64,000 bases of DNA from Lentimicrobiaceae bacterium. Its GTDB lineage: Bacteria > Bacteroidota > Bacteroidia > Bacteroidales > Lentimicrobiaceae. The position numbers and the translations under genes are program-made. The stretch is taken from assembly GCA_020636745.1 (NCBI GenBank), contig JACJXH010000004.1, positions 248,001 to 312,000 of the forward strand, written 5' to 3'. Of this stretch, positions 8,528 to 16,898 are shown one piece after another. Positions within the stretch are counted from its first letter, which is position 1, and each line of letters starts with the position of its first letter. Below the pieces are notes generated by a model that was given only the letters and a program-made list of their open reading frames with translations, had not been told where the DNA came from and did not search any database.

Positions 8528-9286
8528 ATGAAAATCAGAATCAGCTTTCTCATTTTACTACTGCTTCCTTTTACTGCACTTAAAGCCCAAAAGAGCTTAA
8601 AAGACTCTGTAATTTTCACTAACCTGATATCGGCCAACTATGCCCTGCAATTTCCCGGAAACGATTTGGCCGACCGCTACGGAATGAACTCACAGGTTGG
8701 CCTTGGTTACATGATAAAAACGCGCCATAACTGGCTTTTGGGAGTAGAAACCGGGTTTATGTTTGGCAACCAGATTAACGATAAGGAAAACATTCTGAAA
8801 AACATTGAAACAGAAGACGGCAATATCATTGATATGGAGGGCATTTATGCTGATTACCGTTTCAATGAGCGTGGATTTGCTGCCTTGCTAAAACTGGGAA
8901 AAGTAATACCAGCCTGGGGGCCCAACAAAAACAGCGGCATTATGCTTACGCTGGGCGGAGGATATCTGCAACACAAAATTTACATTGAGCATAAGGAAAA
9001 AACAGCGCCTCAAATCACCGGCGACTACCTGAAAGGGTATGATGAACTAAAACGCGGATTTGCAACCAATCTTTTTCTGGGCTATCTTTACTTAGGCAAC
9101 AGACAAAAAGTAAACTTTTTTGCCGGGTTAGATATTACATTGGCGTTTACATCACATGTAAGACCTTACTCTTTTGCTGAAATGAAATATAATTCAGGCA
9201 ATTTTACCGATTTGCTGACTGGTATAAAAGTTGGATGGATAATACCTGTATACAAACGGGCACCTAAGGAATTTTACTATTATTAA
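8528..9286 (+). CDS. Probable outer-membrane beta-barrel protein of unknown function
   Basis: The 252-residue product has a clear signal peptide (residues 1-20, ending LKAQ) and then alternating polar/hydrophobic strands with many Gly and aromatic residues (VGLGYMIKTRHNWLLGVETGF, GIMLTLGGGYLQHKIYI, FLGYLYLGNRQKVNFFAGLDI). The C-terminal strand ends in aromatic residues (EFYYY). This suggests a small outer-membrane barrel. No enzymatic motif is visible. It is 47 bases upstream of kdtA on the same strand, so a role in LPS or outer-membrane assembly is possible, but that is context only. Confidence 0.7.
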   Translation: MKIRISFLILLLLPFTALKAQKSLKDSVIFTNLISANYALQFPGNDLADRYGMNSQVGLGYMIKTRHNWLLGVETGFMFGNQINDKENILKNIETEDGNIIDMEGIYADYRFNERGFAALLKLGKVIPAWGPNKNSGIMLTLGGGYLQHKIYIEHKEKTAPQITGDYLKGYDELKRGFATNLFLGYLYLGNRQKVNFFAGLDITLAFTSHVRPYSFAEMKYNSGNFTDLLTGIKVGWIIPVYKRAPKEFYYY

Positions 9287-9333
9287 TATGCTGAATTTAG
9301 TATTTTGGTTTATACACAATCAAAATTAAGAGT

Positions 9334-10608
9334 ATGAGGCTTATTTACAGCTCCGGCATTCTTTTTTATTATCTATTTCTGAGAATTGCCGGAATCTTCA
9401 GTGCCAAAGCCAGGGCATGGCATTATGGCCGTAAAGAGATGTTTGACAAACTTGAACATACATTTCTAACACATTATGCCTCTGAAAGTCCATCCCCGGT
9501 TGTGTGGTTTCACTGTGCTTCTCTTGGCGAATTTGAGCAGGGACGCCCTGTAATGGAAGCTTTTCGCCATCAATTTCCGGGTTACACCATTTTACTTACT
9601 TTTTTTTCGCCGTCGGGATACAACTATCGCAAAAATTACAACGGAGCCGACCACGTTTTTTACCTCCCTATCGATACAATTTTTAACGCCAGACGTTTTG
9701 TAAGTATTACCAGACCCTGTTTTGCCGTTTTCGTAAAATATGAATTCTGGTTCAATTACCTGAACGAGCTTTTTAAAAACAAGATTCCAGTATATACTAT
9801 TTCAGCTATTTTCAGGCCCAATCAACATTTTTTCAAATGGTACGGCGGATGGTTCAGAACCCATTTACGCAAAATCAACAGAATATTTGTTCAGGATGTT
9901 GAATCAGCTGAACTACTTGAAATGATTGATGTCAGTAACATAAGCATAAGCGGAGACACCCGTTTCGATCAGGTTATTTCGGTGAAAGCTCAGCAACGGC
10001 CCTTCCCGCTTATCGATAAATTTGCCTGTGACAAACATGTTATTGTAGCCGGCAGCACCTGGCCGCCCGATGAAGAGCTCATTTTATCGCTGTATGCAAA
10101 AACCGGTAATAAAGTAAAGTTTATCATTGCTCCCCACGAAATTAATCCACATCATTTAGGTGAACTTCTTAAAAAGCTGGGCGATAAAGCCATTCTTTAC
10201 AGTCAGGCTCCCGGAACCGATTTAAGTAAAATAAATTTTCTTATCATTGATTCTATTGGCATGCTTTCGCAACTTTACAGATATGCAAGCATTGCCTATA
10301 TCGGAGGGGGCTTTGGCGCTGGAATTCACAACACACTTGAAGCTGCAGCCTATGGCGTGCCGGTTTTCTTTGGCCCCAACTATCATCGTTTCAGAGAAGC
10401 ACGCGAGATGATTGAGACAGGAGTTGCCTTTAGTGTGGAGGATTCGGCCCGGTTTACGCCAGAAGTCATCTCACTATTATCTGACAATGAGCGACTTAAA
10501 AGCCTCGCCAGTCAGGCAGGACAATATGTTGCCAAAAGAACCGGAGCAACCCGAATTATTATGGAAGTCATTGAGCACCATATTGCAACCGGTGTCATCC
10601 AGGAATAG
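9334..10608 (+). CDS. kdtA: 3-deoxy-D-manno-octulosonic acid (Kdo) transferase
   Basis: KdtA (WaaA, GT30) transfers Kdo from CMP-Kdo to lipid IVA at the cytoplasmic membrane, an essential step of LPS inner core synthesis. The 424-residue length is normal. It has an N-terminal membrane anchor, the acceptor-side motif CASLGEFEQGRP with probable catalytic base E66, the AGSTWPPDEE element of the C-terminal domain, and the nucleotide-binding region GGGFGAGIHNTLEAAAYG near 324-341. It follows the putative barrel gene in one operon. Whether it adds one or more Kdo residues cannot be told from sequence. Confidence 0.96.
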   Translation: MRLIYSSGILFYYLFLRIAGIFSAKARAWHYGRKEMFDKLEHTFLTHYASESPSPVVWFHCASLGEFEQGRPVMEAFRHQFPGYTILLTFFSPSGYNYRKNYNGADHVFYLPIDTIFNARRFVSITRPCFAVFVKYEFWFNYLNELFKNKIPVYTISAIFRPNQHFFKWYGGWFRTHLRKINRIFVQDVESAELLEMIDVSNISISGDTRFDQVISVKAQQRPFPLIDKFACDKHVIVAGSTWPPDEELILSLYAKTGNKVKFIIAPHEINPHHLGELLKKLGDKAILYSQAPGTDLSKINFLIIDSIGMLSQLYRYASIAYIGGGFGAGIHNTLEAAAYGVPVFFGPNYHRFREAREMIETGVAFSVEDSARFTPEVISLLSDNERLKSLASQAGQYVAKRTGATRIIMEVIEHHIATGVIQE

Positions 10609-10639
10609 CCATCTTCTACTCTTTTAACGGCTTTTTTTA

Positions 10640-11515
10640 TCACACATCCTGAATGGGCAGCAAAATCCTTTGAGCCCCGGAGGGATCATCGAGTCTGAAA
10701 ACAACTAAAGCAAGCTCAGGCCCATCGTGTGCAGCCGAGTATGAATGCGTTCGCCCCGTTTGCTCCTGCCACGAACCAGTAAGCCTGGCCGATTCATGCA
10801 CATGACCATGCATGGTTATGTAAGGTTGCTTTTCCGCAATAAAACGCTGAATGGCAATGCTTCCTATGTGCACATCAAGCGGAACATGCTCAAATTTCTG
10901 ATTGTCAAGTGACGCCCTGTCCATACAGGATTTATACGGAGGCGAGTGAAACAGAAAAACAGCTTTTTCCATAGAAATATTTTCAGTCAGATGTTTAAGA
11001 TCTAACTGAATGGTAGCATATTCCGGATCATAATCAGGTTCAATGGTTCTGAATCCTTCTGTTGGCGGAACACATCCGGGGTCTACATAACGCGAAACAT
11101 CATATTTTTCCCAGTCTTTCAGTAAAAAAGGCGTAGGAGGCACAAACGGATAGCCAAAAATAAAATAAGGACCAAACTTAAACACCTTATTATTCAAGCA
11201 TTTCCACAACTCTTTCTCTTCTCCAACCGCAAATTTCTGTTCTTCACTCCTGTGATCATCGTTACCCAAAATCAGAAACACTTCGGGATAATTGCACCCC
11301 AACTGTTTGCGCAAACGCGAAAATCCGGGAATAAGATAATCTTCAACGAAATCGCCTTTCAATTGACCTTTTTGCCAGTCAGATTTACGGATGTGAGGAA
11401 GTAAATCACCTCCCAAAAACACAAACGAAGGTTTTTTTTGCAATATCTCTCTCAGTAATACTTCATACCGGCCGGTTTTTCCATGAAGGTCGGAAACAAA
11501 AAAACTGGTTGTCAT
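10640..11515 (-). CDS. Calcineurin-like metallophosphoesterase
   Basis: The 291-residue protein carries the full metallophosphoesterase metal set: D9 and H11 in SDLHGK, D37 in GGD, N85-D86 with H88 in GNDDH, H190 in FLFHSPPY, and H236/H238/H240 in HGHVHES. No signal peptide or membrane segment is seen, so it should act in the cytoplasm on an unknown phosphomonoester or diester. It lies 24 bases downstream of the GAF-like/nucleotidyltransferase fusion on the same strand; the two may form one functional pair in which one enzyme adds and the other removes a nucleotide or phosphate group. That link is inference. Confidence 0.88.
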   Translation of the reverse strand: MTTSFFVSDLHGKTGRYEVLLREILQKKPSFVFLGGDLLPHIRKSDWQKGQLKGDFVEDYLIPGFSRLRKQLGCNYPEVFLILGNDDHRSEEQKFAVGEEKELWKCLNNKVFKFGPYFIFGYPFVPPTPFLLKDWEKYDVSRYVDPGCVPPTEGFRTIEPDYDPEYATIQLDLKHLTENISMEKAVFLFHSPPYKSCMDRASLDNQKFEHVPLDVHIGSIAIQRFIAEKQPYITMHGHVHESARLTGSWQEQTGRTHSYSAAHDGPELALVVFRLDDPSGAQRILLPIQDV

Positions 11516-11539
11516 AGGCTAGTTGAATTGCACATATAT

Positions 11540-12379
11540 TTATCGCAACAATCGGGCTGCGTCAGTCACAGCGCCAATCATGACGGCAAAGCTGGTTTTG
11601 TCAGAAATATCCTGATCGGTTATCAGGTGAAGATCTATCAGCCCGTCGGTTTGATATCCTGTTCGCTGGCTGTTTTCCTCTGCCAAACAAAGGCTCCACC
11701 CTTCCATCCATGATTTGAGGCAGCACAACTGCTGTTCATCGGCATGGTGATGCACAAGCAAATCAATATCGCTCGAAGGCCCTGCACAGGCATTTTTTGT
11801 ACTGCCAATCAGGTAAATAGCTTTAATTCCAAACCTGTTGAAATCGATAAGATGGCTGATGCGTTCGGCCATCCGGAATCTCCACTTCCAATGTTGATCA
11901 GAGTCTGACTGAGACAAAACCTGGCCGTTACCATCCTTGCTTTGATATTCCAAACCAGTATCAAGCATATGAAGGGAATTCCTCAGCCGCTGATGAAAAA
12001 TGTAATTACCCACTCTTTCTGCAATGGTATTGAGCAGCTTTTGTTCTTCAGGCAGAAACTGACTTTCGTTGAATTCATGAATCAGCTGCAAATAAACAAC
12101 TCTTATTTCGCCACAGATATTATTATCAATAACAATATCAGCACATTGCATCCAGCTTGTTTCGCGAAAATCATCACTTTGCCAGCTACGGCCTTCGAAT
12201 TTTACTTCAATTTCGCAAATAGTTGAGTGTTGCCATCCGGAGGGCATCAGTTCAATCAGGCGGCTAAAAAGCTCGTCAGTAGACAGATGCAGGCCCTGTA
12301 GCAGTTCTTCAAGCCTGTAAAGTGTATTAAGCTCTTTTTCCCGCTCTTTAAGCCGCTGAAGTACGATATGATCAATCAT
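11540..12379 (-). CDS. GAF-like sensor fused to a Pol-beta-type nucleotidyltransferase
   Basis: The 279-residue protein joins two parts. Residues about 5-130 resemble the GAF-type module found at the N terminus of some histidine kinases and PEP-utilising proteins (KEREKELNTLYRLEELLQG, MPSGWQHSTICEIEVKFEG, LLNTIAERVGNYI). Residues about 170-279 form a minimal nucleotidyltransferase with GS (192-193), SSDIDLLV giving D204 and D206, and a third acid D249 in GLIDLHLIT, so the metal triad is intact. Such enzymes add a nucleotide to proteins, RNA or small molecules; here the target is unknown. The fusion suggests ligand-controlled activity. The phosphoesterase gene follows 24 bases later. Confidence 0.75.
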   Translation of the reverse strand: MIDHIVLQRLKEREKELNTLYRLEELLQGLHLSTDELFSRLIELMPSGWQHSTICEIEVKFEGRSWQSDDFRETSWMQCADIVIDNNICGEIRVVYLQLIHEFNESQFLPEEQKLLNTIAERVGNYIFHQRLRNSLHMLDTGLEYQSKDGNGQVLSQSDSDQHWKWRFRMAERISHLIDFNRFGIKAIYLIGSTKNACAGPSSDIDLLVHHHADEQQLCCLKSWMEGWSLCLAEENSQRTGYQTDGLIDLHLITDQDISDKTSFAVMIGAVTDAARLLR

Positions 12380-12446
12380 AGGACGATATTATTCAATGCA
12401 GGGTTGAAATAAGCAGAAGAACTGCATGGCTAAATTAGCAAAATCT

Positions 12447-12454
12447 TATCTTTG
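12447..12454 (+). promoter_or_regulatory. Bacteroidota -7 element (TATCTTTG) of the pdxA-murF/alr operon
   Basis: TATCTTTG lies 19 bases before the ATG at 12474, giving a very short leader. Confidence 0.55.
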
Positions 12455-12473
12455 CCAATAAATAAATGTAAGA

Positions 12474-13544
12474 ATGAATAAACCAGCCGAAAATGAAAGC
12501 CGCCCGATTGTGGGTATTACACAGGGTGATATCAACAGCATCAGTTACGAAATCATTATCAAAGCCTTTGCCGATAACCGTATTTTCGAGATGTTAACTC
12601 CGATAATTTACGGCTCGTCAAAAATTGCCTCATACCATCGCAAAACATTAAATATCAGCGACTTTAACTTCAATCTAATAAAAAAAGCCGACTCTGCTAA
12701 CCCTAAACGGGCGAACATCATCAACATCAACGAGCAGGAAGTAAAAATCGATCTTGGCAAATCGACCAGCACTGCAGGCGAACTTTCATTACAAGCGCTA
12801 GAAGCAGCTACTGATGATTTGAAGAAAGGACTGATTGATGTGCTTGTTACTGCGCCAATCAACAAAAAAAACATTCAGTCGAAAGACTTTCACTTTCCTG
12901 GCCATACCGAATACCTGGCCAATAAGTTTGGCAACCCTGATTATCTGATGCTCATGGTCAGCCACAATCTGCGTATTGGCGTGGTCACCGGTCACCTTCC
13001 CCTTCGCGATGTTCCGGCACAGATTACGGAAGATTTGCTGATAAGGAAAATGAAAATCTTAAACACATCGCTGATTCAGGACTTTGGCATACGCAGCCCG
13101 CGAATTGCCATTCTGGGCCTGAACCCTCATGCAGGTGACGATGGATTACTGGGTAAAGAAGAAACAGAAACCATCAAACCAGCTATCAGCAAAGCCAATG
13201 AAATGGGGATGAAAGTTTTTGGGCCCTTCCCGGCCGATGGATTTTTCGGGTCTTCCACATTTGCTCAGTTTGACGGGGTTTTGGCCATGTATCATGATCA
13301 GGGGATGTTACCGTTTAAATCGCTGGCCTTTGAGTCTGGTGTAAATTTCACTGCCGGACTGCCTATAATCAGAACTTCACCTGCTCACGGCACTGCTTAC
13401 GAAATTGCCGGAAAAGATCTCGCTTCACCCGATTCGATGAGAGCAGCTCTTTACCTGGCCTGCGACATTTACTACAACAGAAAAGCTTATGAAGAAATGA
13501 CAGCCAATCCGTTAAGACTCAGCAAGCAGGAAACAGAAAAATAA
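12474..13544 (+). CDS. pdxA: 4-hydroxythreonine-4-phosphate dehydrogenase family protein
   Basis: PdxA oxidises 4-hydroxythreonine phosphate with NAD in the DXP-independent branch leading to pyridoxal phosphate. The 356 residues fit the family, with the N-terminal ITQGD motif, FPGHTEYLA, GLNPHAGDDGLLG, and the metal-ligand region MYHDQGMLPFK, followed by RTSPAHGTAYEIAG. It sits 15 bases upstream of murF-alr, whose alanine racemase half needs PLP; that pairing is suggestive but not proof of co-function. The PdxA2 subgroup acts on other hydroxy-acid phosphates, so the precise substrate is not certain. Confidence 0.9.
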   Translation: MNKPAENESRPIVGITQGDINSISYEIIIKAFADNRIFEMLTPIIYGSSKIASYHRKTLNISDFNFNLIKKADSANPKRANIININEQEVKIDLGKSTSTAGELSLQALEAATDDLKKGLIDVLVTAPINKKNIQSKDFHFPGHTEYLANKFGNPDYLMLMVSHNLRIGVVTGHLPLRDVPAQITEDLLIRKMKILNTSLIQDFGIRSPRIAILGLNPHAGDDGLLGKEETETIKPAISKANEMGMKVFGPFPADGFFGSSTFAQFDGVLAMYHDQGMLPFKSLAFESGVNFTAGLPIIRTSPAHGTAYEIAGKDLASPDSMRAALYLACDIYYNRKAYEEMTANPLRLSKQETEK

Positions 13545-13559
13545 CTTAATAAAATTCAG

Positions 13560-16043
13560 ATGTTTGCTCAAGGATACTCCCCTGCTGAAATTGCCGAAAT
13601 GGCCAATGGCAAACTTGTGGGAAATCCCGGCCAGCTTAAAATCAGCGTTTTGCTGACCGATAGCCGTAAGCTGGCTTCGCCGATTCAAACGCTGTTTTTT
13701 GCCATTAAAACATCAAGAGGCGACGGGCATAATTACATACCCGAATTGTATAATAAGGGTGTTAGGTATTTTTGTGTCAGCCAACTGCCTCAAACACAGC
13801 CTGCCGAGGCCTGCTTTATTCTTGTTAAAAACACCCTTGAATCGCTTCAGCAACTGGCAGCTGCCCACCGGGAGCATTTCTCCTGTCCGGTAATCGGCAT
13901 CACGGGAAGCAATGGCAAAACCATTATTAAAGAATGGCTGTGGCAACTTTTGTCGCCTGAAAAAACAATTGTCAGAAGCCCCAAAAGCTATAATTCGCAA
14001 ATAGGCGTTCCGCTTTCAGTGTGGCAGATGAACCCGCTGCACAATCTGGCAGTTTTTGAAGCCGGGATTTCGCAAACCGGAGAGATGGAGCAGTTGAAGA
14101 ACATCATCAAGCCTGATATCGGAATTTTCACCAATATCGGGCAAGCCCACGACCAGTTCTTTCATTCGCAGGAACAAAAAACCAACGAAAAGCTCAAACT
14201 GTTTGAGAATGTCAAACATCTGATTTATTGTATTGACGATCAGCTTATTCATAAAAGCATCATATCTTCAGGATTTACAGCCGACCGGCTTTTTTCCTGG
14301 GGCAGGAATGAGCAGGCTAGCCTTCGGATTATCAGCACTTTCACAGGTAAAACAAGTAGCAAAATCACTTCTCTTTACCAAGGACACGAAAGCACCATAA
14401 CTATCCCCTTTACGGATGAGGCTTCAATTGAAAATGCCTGCCATTGCTGGGCCACCATGCTCTTGATGGGTTACGGGCCCGACGTAACTGCAAGCCGCAT
14501 GTTACGATTACAGGCGGTTGCCATGCGCCTTGAAATGAAAGAAGGAATAAACGGATGCGCCGTTATCAATGACACCTACAGCTCCGACCCTGAATCACTG
14601 GCCATTGCCCTTGACTTCCTGGTTCAGCAAAGCCAGTATGCCAAACGCACGGTTATCCTGAGCGATCTGCTACAGGGCAAAACCGGCCACGAAGCTACAC
14701 TGTATCAATCCATTGCCCGTCTGCTACATGACAAAGGCATTACCCGGCTTATTGCCATAGGAAGCACCATGAAGCAATATCAGACATTTTTTACAATACC
14801 CACTGAGTTTCATCCGGATACCGAACATTTTCTTGAGCAATTCAGGTCAGAACAATTCCAAAACGAAAGCATACTGCTGAAAGGCGCGCGCATTTTCGGA
14901 TTTGAAAGAATCAATGAGGTATTACAACAAAAATCTCACGAAACAGTCCTTGAAGTAAATCTCAACGCACTGGTCCACAACCTGAACTATTACCGGTCGC
15001 TGCTGAATCCCGGAACAAAACTAATGGCAATGGTCAAGGCTTTTTCATATGGCAGCGGAGGTTATGAAATAGCCAACACGTTAGAATTTCACCGCGCTGA
15101 TTATCTTGCAGTGGCCTATGCCGATGAAGGAGTAGAGCTACGCAAAGCCGGAATCAGCCTTCCGGTTATGGTGATGAACCCTGAAGACAGCGGCATGGAA
15201 GCCATTCTCCGGCACAGCCTTGAACCCGAGATTTATAATTTCAGAACGCTTCACATGCTTGAAAAAGCCATACATTCTTATAATTTTTCCAGCAATCAGC
15301 CTGTTTTTATACATCTGAAACTCGACACAGGCATGCATCGCCTGGGCTTTGAAGCCAAAGATATTGACACCCTGATTCACAAAATAAAAGCCATACCACA
15401 GATTGCCATCCGTTCGGTATTTTCGCATCTGGTAGGGAGCGACGATCCTTTGTCAGACCAATTTACCAGATTTCAGATTGAAACTTTCAGCCAAATGGCT
15501 GATAAACTTAAAACAGCGTACCCTGAAGGTTTTTTAAGACACATTCTTAACTCAGCCGGAATAAGCCGTTTCCCTGAGGCTCAGTTTGAAATGGTAAGAC
15601 TTGGAATTTCCCTTTATGGCATTGCGGCCAATCAGGATGAGCAGCAGCAACTTGAAACCGTTACAAGTCTGAAAACAAGCATTTCACAAATAAAAACTAT
15701 CCGGACCGGCGATTCAGTCGGATACAACCGGGCCTGGATTGCGCAAAAAGAAACCACCATAGCCACCATTCCCATTGGCTATGCCGATGGCCTGAGCCGA
15801 AGACTAAGCAACGGTCGCGGCCGGATGATGGTAAACGGCAAACTGGTATCTGTAGTAGGCAACATTTGTATGGACATGACCATGCTCGACATAAGCGGGG
15901 TGCAAGCCTCAGAGGGTGACGAAGTCATCGTATTCGGCAACGAATATCCGATTTCGCACATGGCTGCGGCCATGGAAACTATTCCTTATGAAATACTTAC
16001 CGGAATATCAAGAAGAGTAAAAAGGGTTTATTTTCAGGAATAA
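13560..16043 (+). CDS. murF-alr: Bifunctional UDP-MurNAc-tripeptide:D-Ala-D-Ala ligase / alanine racemase
   Basis: The 827-residue protein fuses two cell-wall enzymes, as is usual in Bacteroidota. Residues 1 to about 455 form a MurF-type Mur ligase with the ATP loop GITGSNGKT, FEAGISQTGEM, FTNIGQAHDQFF and a C-terminal domain with NDTYSSDPES. Residues about 460-827 form alanine racemase with the PLP lysine K493 in MVKAFSYGSGG, HLKLDTGMHRLGF, catalytic tyrosine Y722 in SVGYNRAW, and NICMDMTMLDIS. Together they make D-alanine and attach the D-Ala-D-Ala dipeptide to the peptidoglycan precursor. The start ATG follows the pdxA stop closely. Confidence 0.96.
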   Translation: MFAQGYSPAEIAEMANGKLVGNPGQLKISVLLTDSRKLASPIQTLFFAIKTSRGDGHNYIPELYNKGVRYFCVSQLPQTQPAEACFILVKNTLESLQQLAAAHREHFSCPVIGITGSNGKTIIKEWLWQLLSPEKTIVRSPKSYNSQIGVPLSVWQMNPLHNLAVFEAGISQTGEMEQLKNIIKPDIGIFTNIGQAHDQFFHSQEQKTNEKLKLFENVKHLIYCIDDQLIHKSIISSGFTADRLFSWGRNEQASLRIISTFTGKTSSKITSLYQGHESTITIPFTDEASIENACHCWATMLLMGYGPDVTASRMLRLQAVAMRLEMKEGINGCAVINDTYSSDPESLAIALDFLVQQSQYAKRTVILSDLLQGKTGHEATLYQSIARLLHDKGITRLIAIGSTMKQYQTFFTIPTEFHPDTEHFLEQFRSEQFQNESILLKGARIFGFERINEVLQQKSHETVLEVNLNALVHNLNYYRSLLNPGTKLMAMVKAFSYGSGGYEIANTLEFHRADYLAVAYADEGVELRKAGISLPVMVMNPEDSGMEAILRHSLEPEIYNFRTLHMLEKAIHSYNFSSNQPVFIHLKLDTGMHRLGFEAKDIDTLIHKIKAIPQIAIRSVFSHLVGSDDPLSDQFTRFQIETFSQMADKLKTAYPEGFLRHILNSAGISRFPEAQFEMVRLGISLYGIAANQDEQQQLETVTSLKTSISQIKTIRTGDSVGYNRAWIAQKETTIATIPIGYADGLSRRLSNGRGRMMVNGKLVSVVGNICMDMTMLDISGVQASEGDEVIVFGNEYPISHMAAAMETIPYEILTGISRRVKRVYFQE

Positions 16044-16100
16044 CAAACCGGATAATAATATATAATTGCCCCCAATATTTTTATATTCTCACAGAAACCC

Positions 16101-16108
16101 TAAATTTG
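16101..16108 (+). promoter_or_regulatory. Bacteroidota -7 element (TAAATTTG)
   Basis: TAAATTTG lies 26 bases before the GT2 start at 16135 and marks a new transcription unit after murF-alr. Confidence 0.5.
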
Positions 16109-16134
16109 TCGAATAATTTGATCATCAACCTGCT

Positions 16135-16884
16135 ATGCCAAAGTTATCTATTGTCATTCCTGCCTACAACGAAGCAGCCACCATTCACCTGATACTCAAC
16201 AAAATAATTGACGTTCGCTTTAACTACGAAATAAATTACGAGATTATTGTTGTTAACGATTGCTCGAAAGACGGAACAGCCGAAGCTCTGGAAAATTATC
16301 GCAAGGCACATCCCGGCCTGGAAATGCTGATTCACAACCAGCCGGTTAATCAAGGAAAAGGAGCGGCCATTCATAAAGGTATCGATTTGGCAACCGGCGA
16401 TTTCATTATTGTGCAGGATGCTGATCTGGAGTACGATCCGGCCGATTATAACACCCTGCTAAAGCCAATGATGGACGGTGTAGCCGATGTAGTTTACGGC
16501 TCACGGTTTATGGGCATGGGCCCCCACAGAATCCTGTTCTTTTGGCACTCTATTGGCAACCAGTTCCTTACATTTCTTTCCAATATGTTTACCAACCTGA
16601 ATCTTACGGACATGGAAACATGTTATAAAATGTTCAGGGCTGAAGTCATTAAAAGTCTGCGACTTACAGAACCCCGGTTCGGTTTTGAACCAGAAGTCAC
16701 AGCCCGTATATCGCGCATTCCCCGCATCCGTATTTATGAAGTAGGCATTTCATACTACGGACGCACCTATGAAGATGGCAAAAAAATCGGTGCAAAAGAT
16801 GGATTCAGAGCCATTTACTGCATCATCAAATACAATATTTTCGACAGAAAAGTATATAAAAAGCCTTGCCTGAATAAACCATAA
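16135..16884 (+). CDS. GT2 glycosyltransferase, polyprenyl/dolichyl-phosphate sugar synthase-like
   Basis: The 249-residue protein is a family 2 glycosyltransferase with IVIPAYNEAATI (6-17), VVNDCSKDGT and the metal-binding D95-A-D97 in VQDADLEYDP. The overall pattern (GKGAAIHKGI, VYGSRFMG, ETCYKMFRAEV, RFGFEPEVTARI) is that of bacterial polyprenyl-phosphate hexose synthases without C-terminal membrane helices. It probably loads a sugar onto a lipid carrier at the inner face of the membrane. The next gene, 14 bases on, encodes a multi-pass protein that could use the lipid-linked sugar. Confidence 0.85.
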   Translation: MPKLSIVIPAYNEAATIHLILNKIIDVRFNYEINYEIIVVNDCSKDGTAEALENYRKAHPGLEMLIHNQPVNQGKGAAIHKGIDLATGDFIIVQDADLEYDPADYNTLLKPMMDGVADVVYGSRFMGMGPHRILFFWHSIGNQFLTFLSNMFTNLNLTDMETCYKMFRAEVIKSLRLTEPRFGFEPEVTARISRIPRIRIYEVGISYYGRTYEDGKKIGAKDGFRAIYCIIKYNIFDRKVYKKPCLNKP

Positions 16885-16898
16885 AGTTTCAGAGCCAT

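Noticed and set aside
13560..16043. murF-alr fusion as a novelty
   Set aside because: This fusion is a well-known feature of Bacteroidota genomes, so it is annotation rather than a finding.
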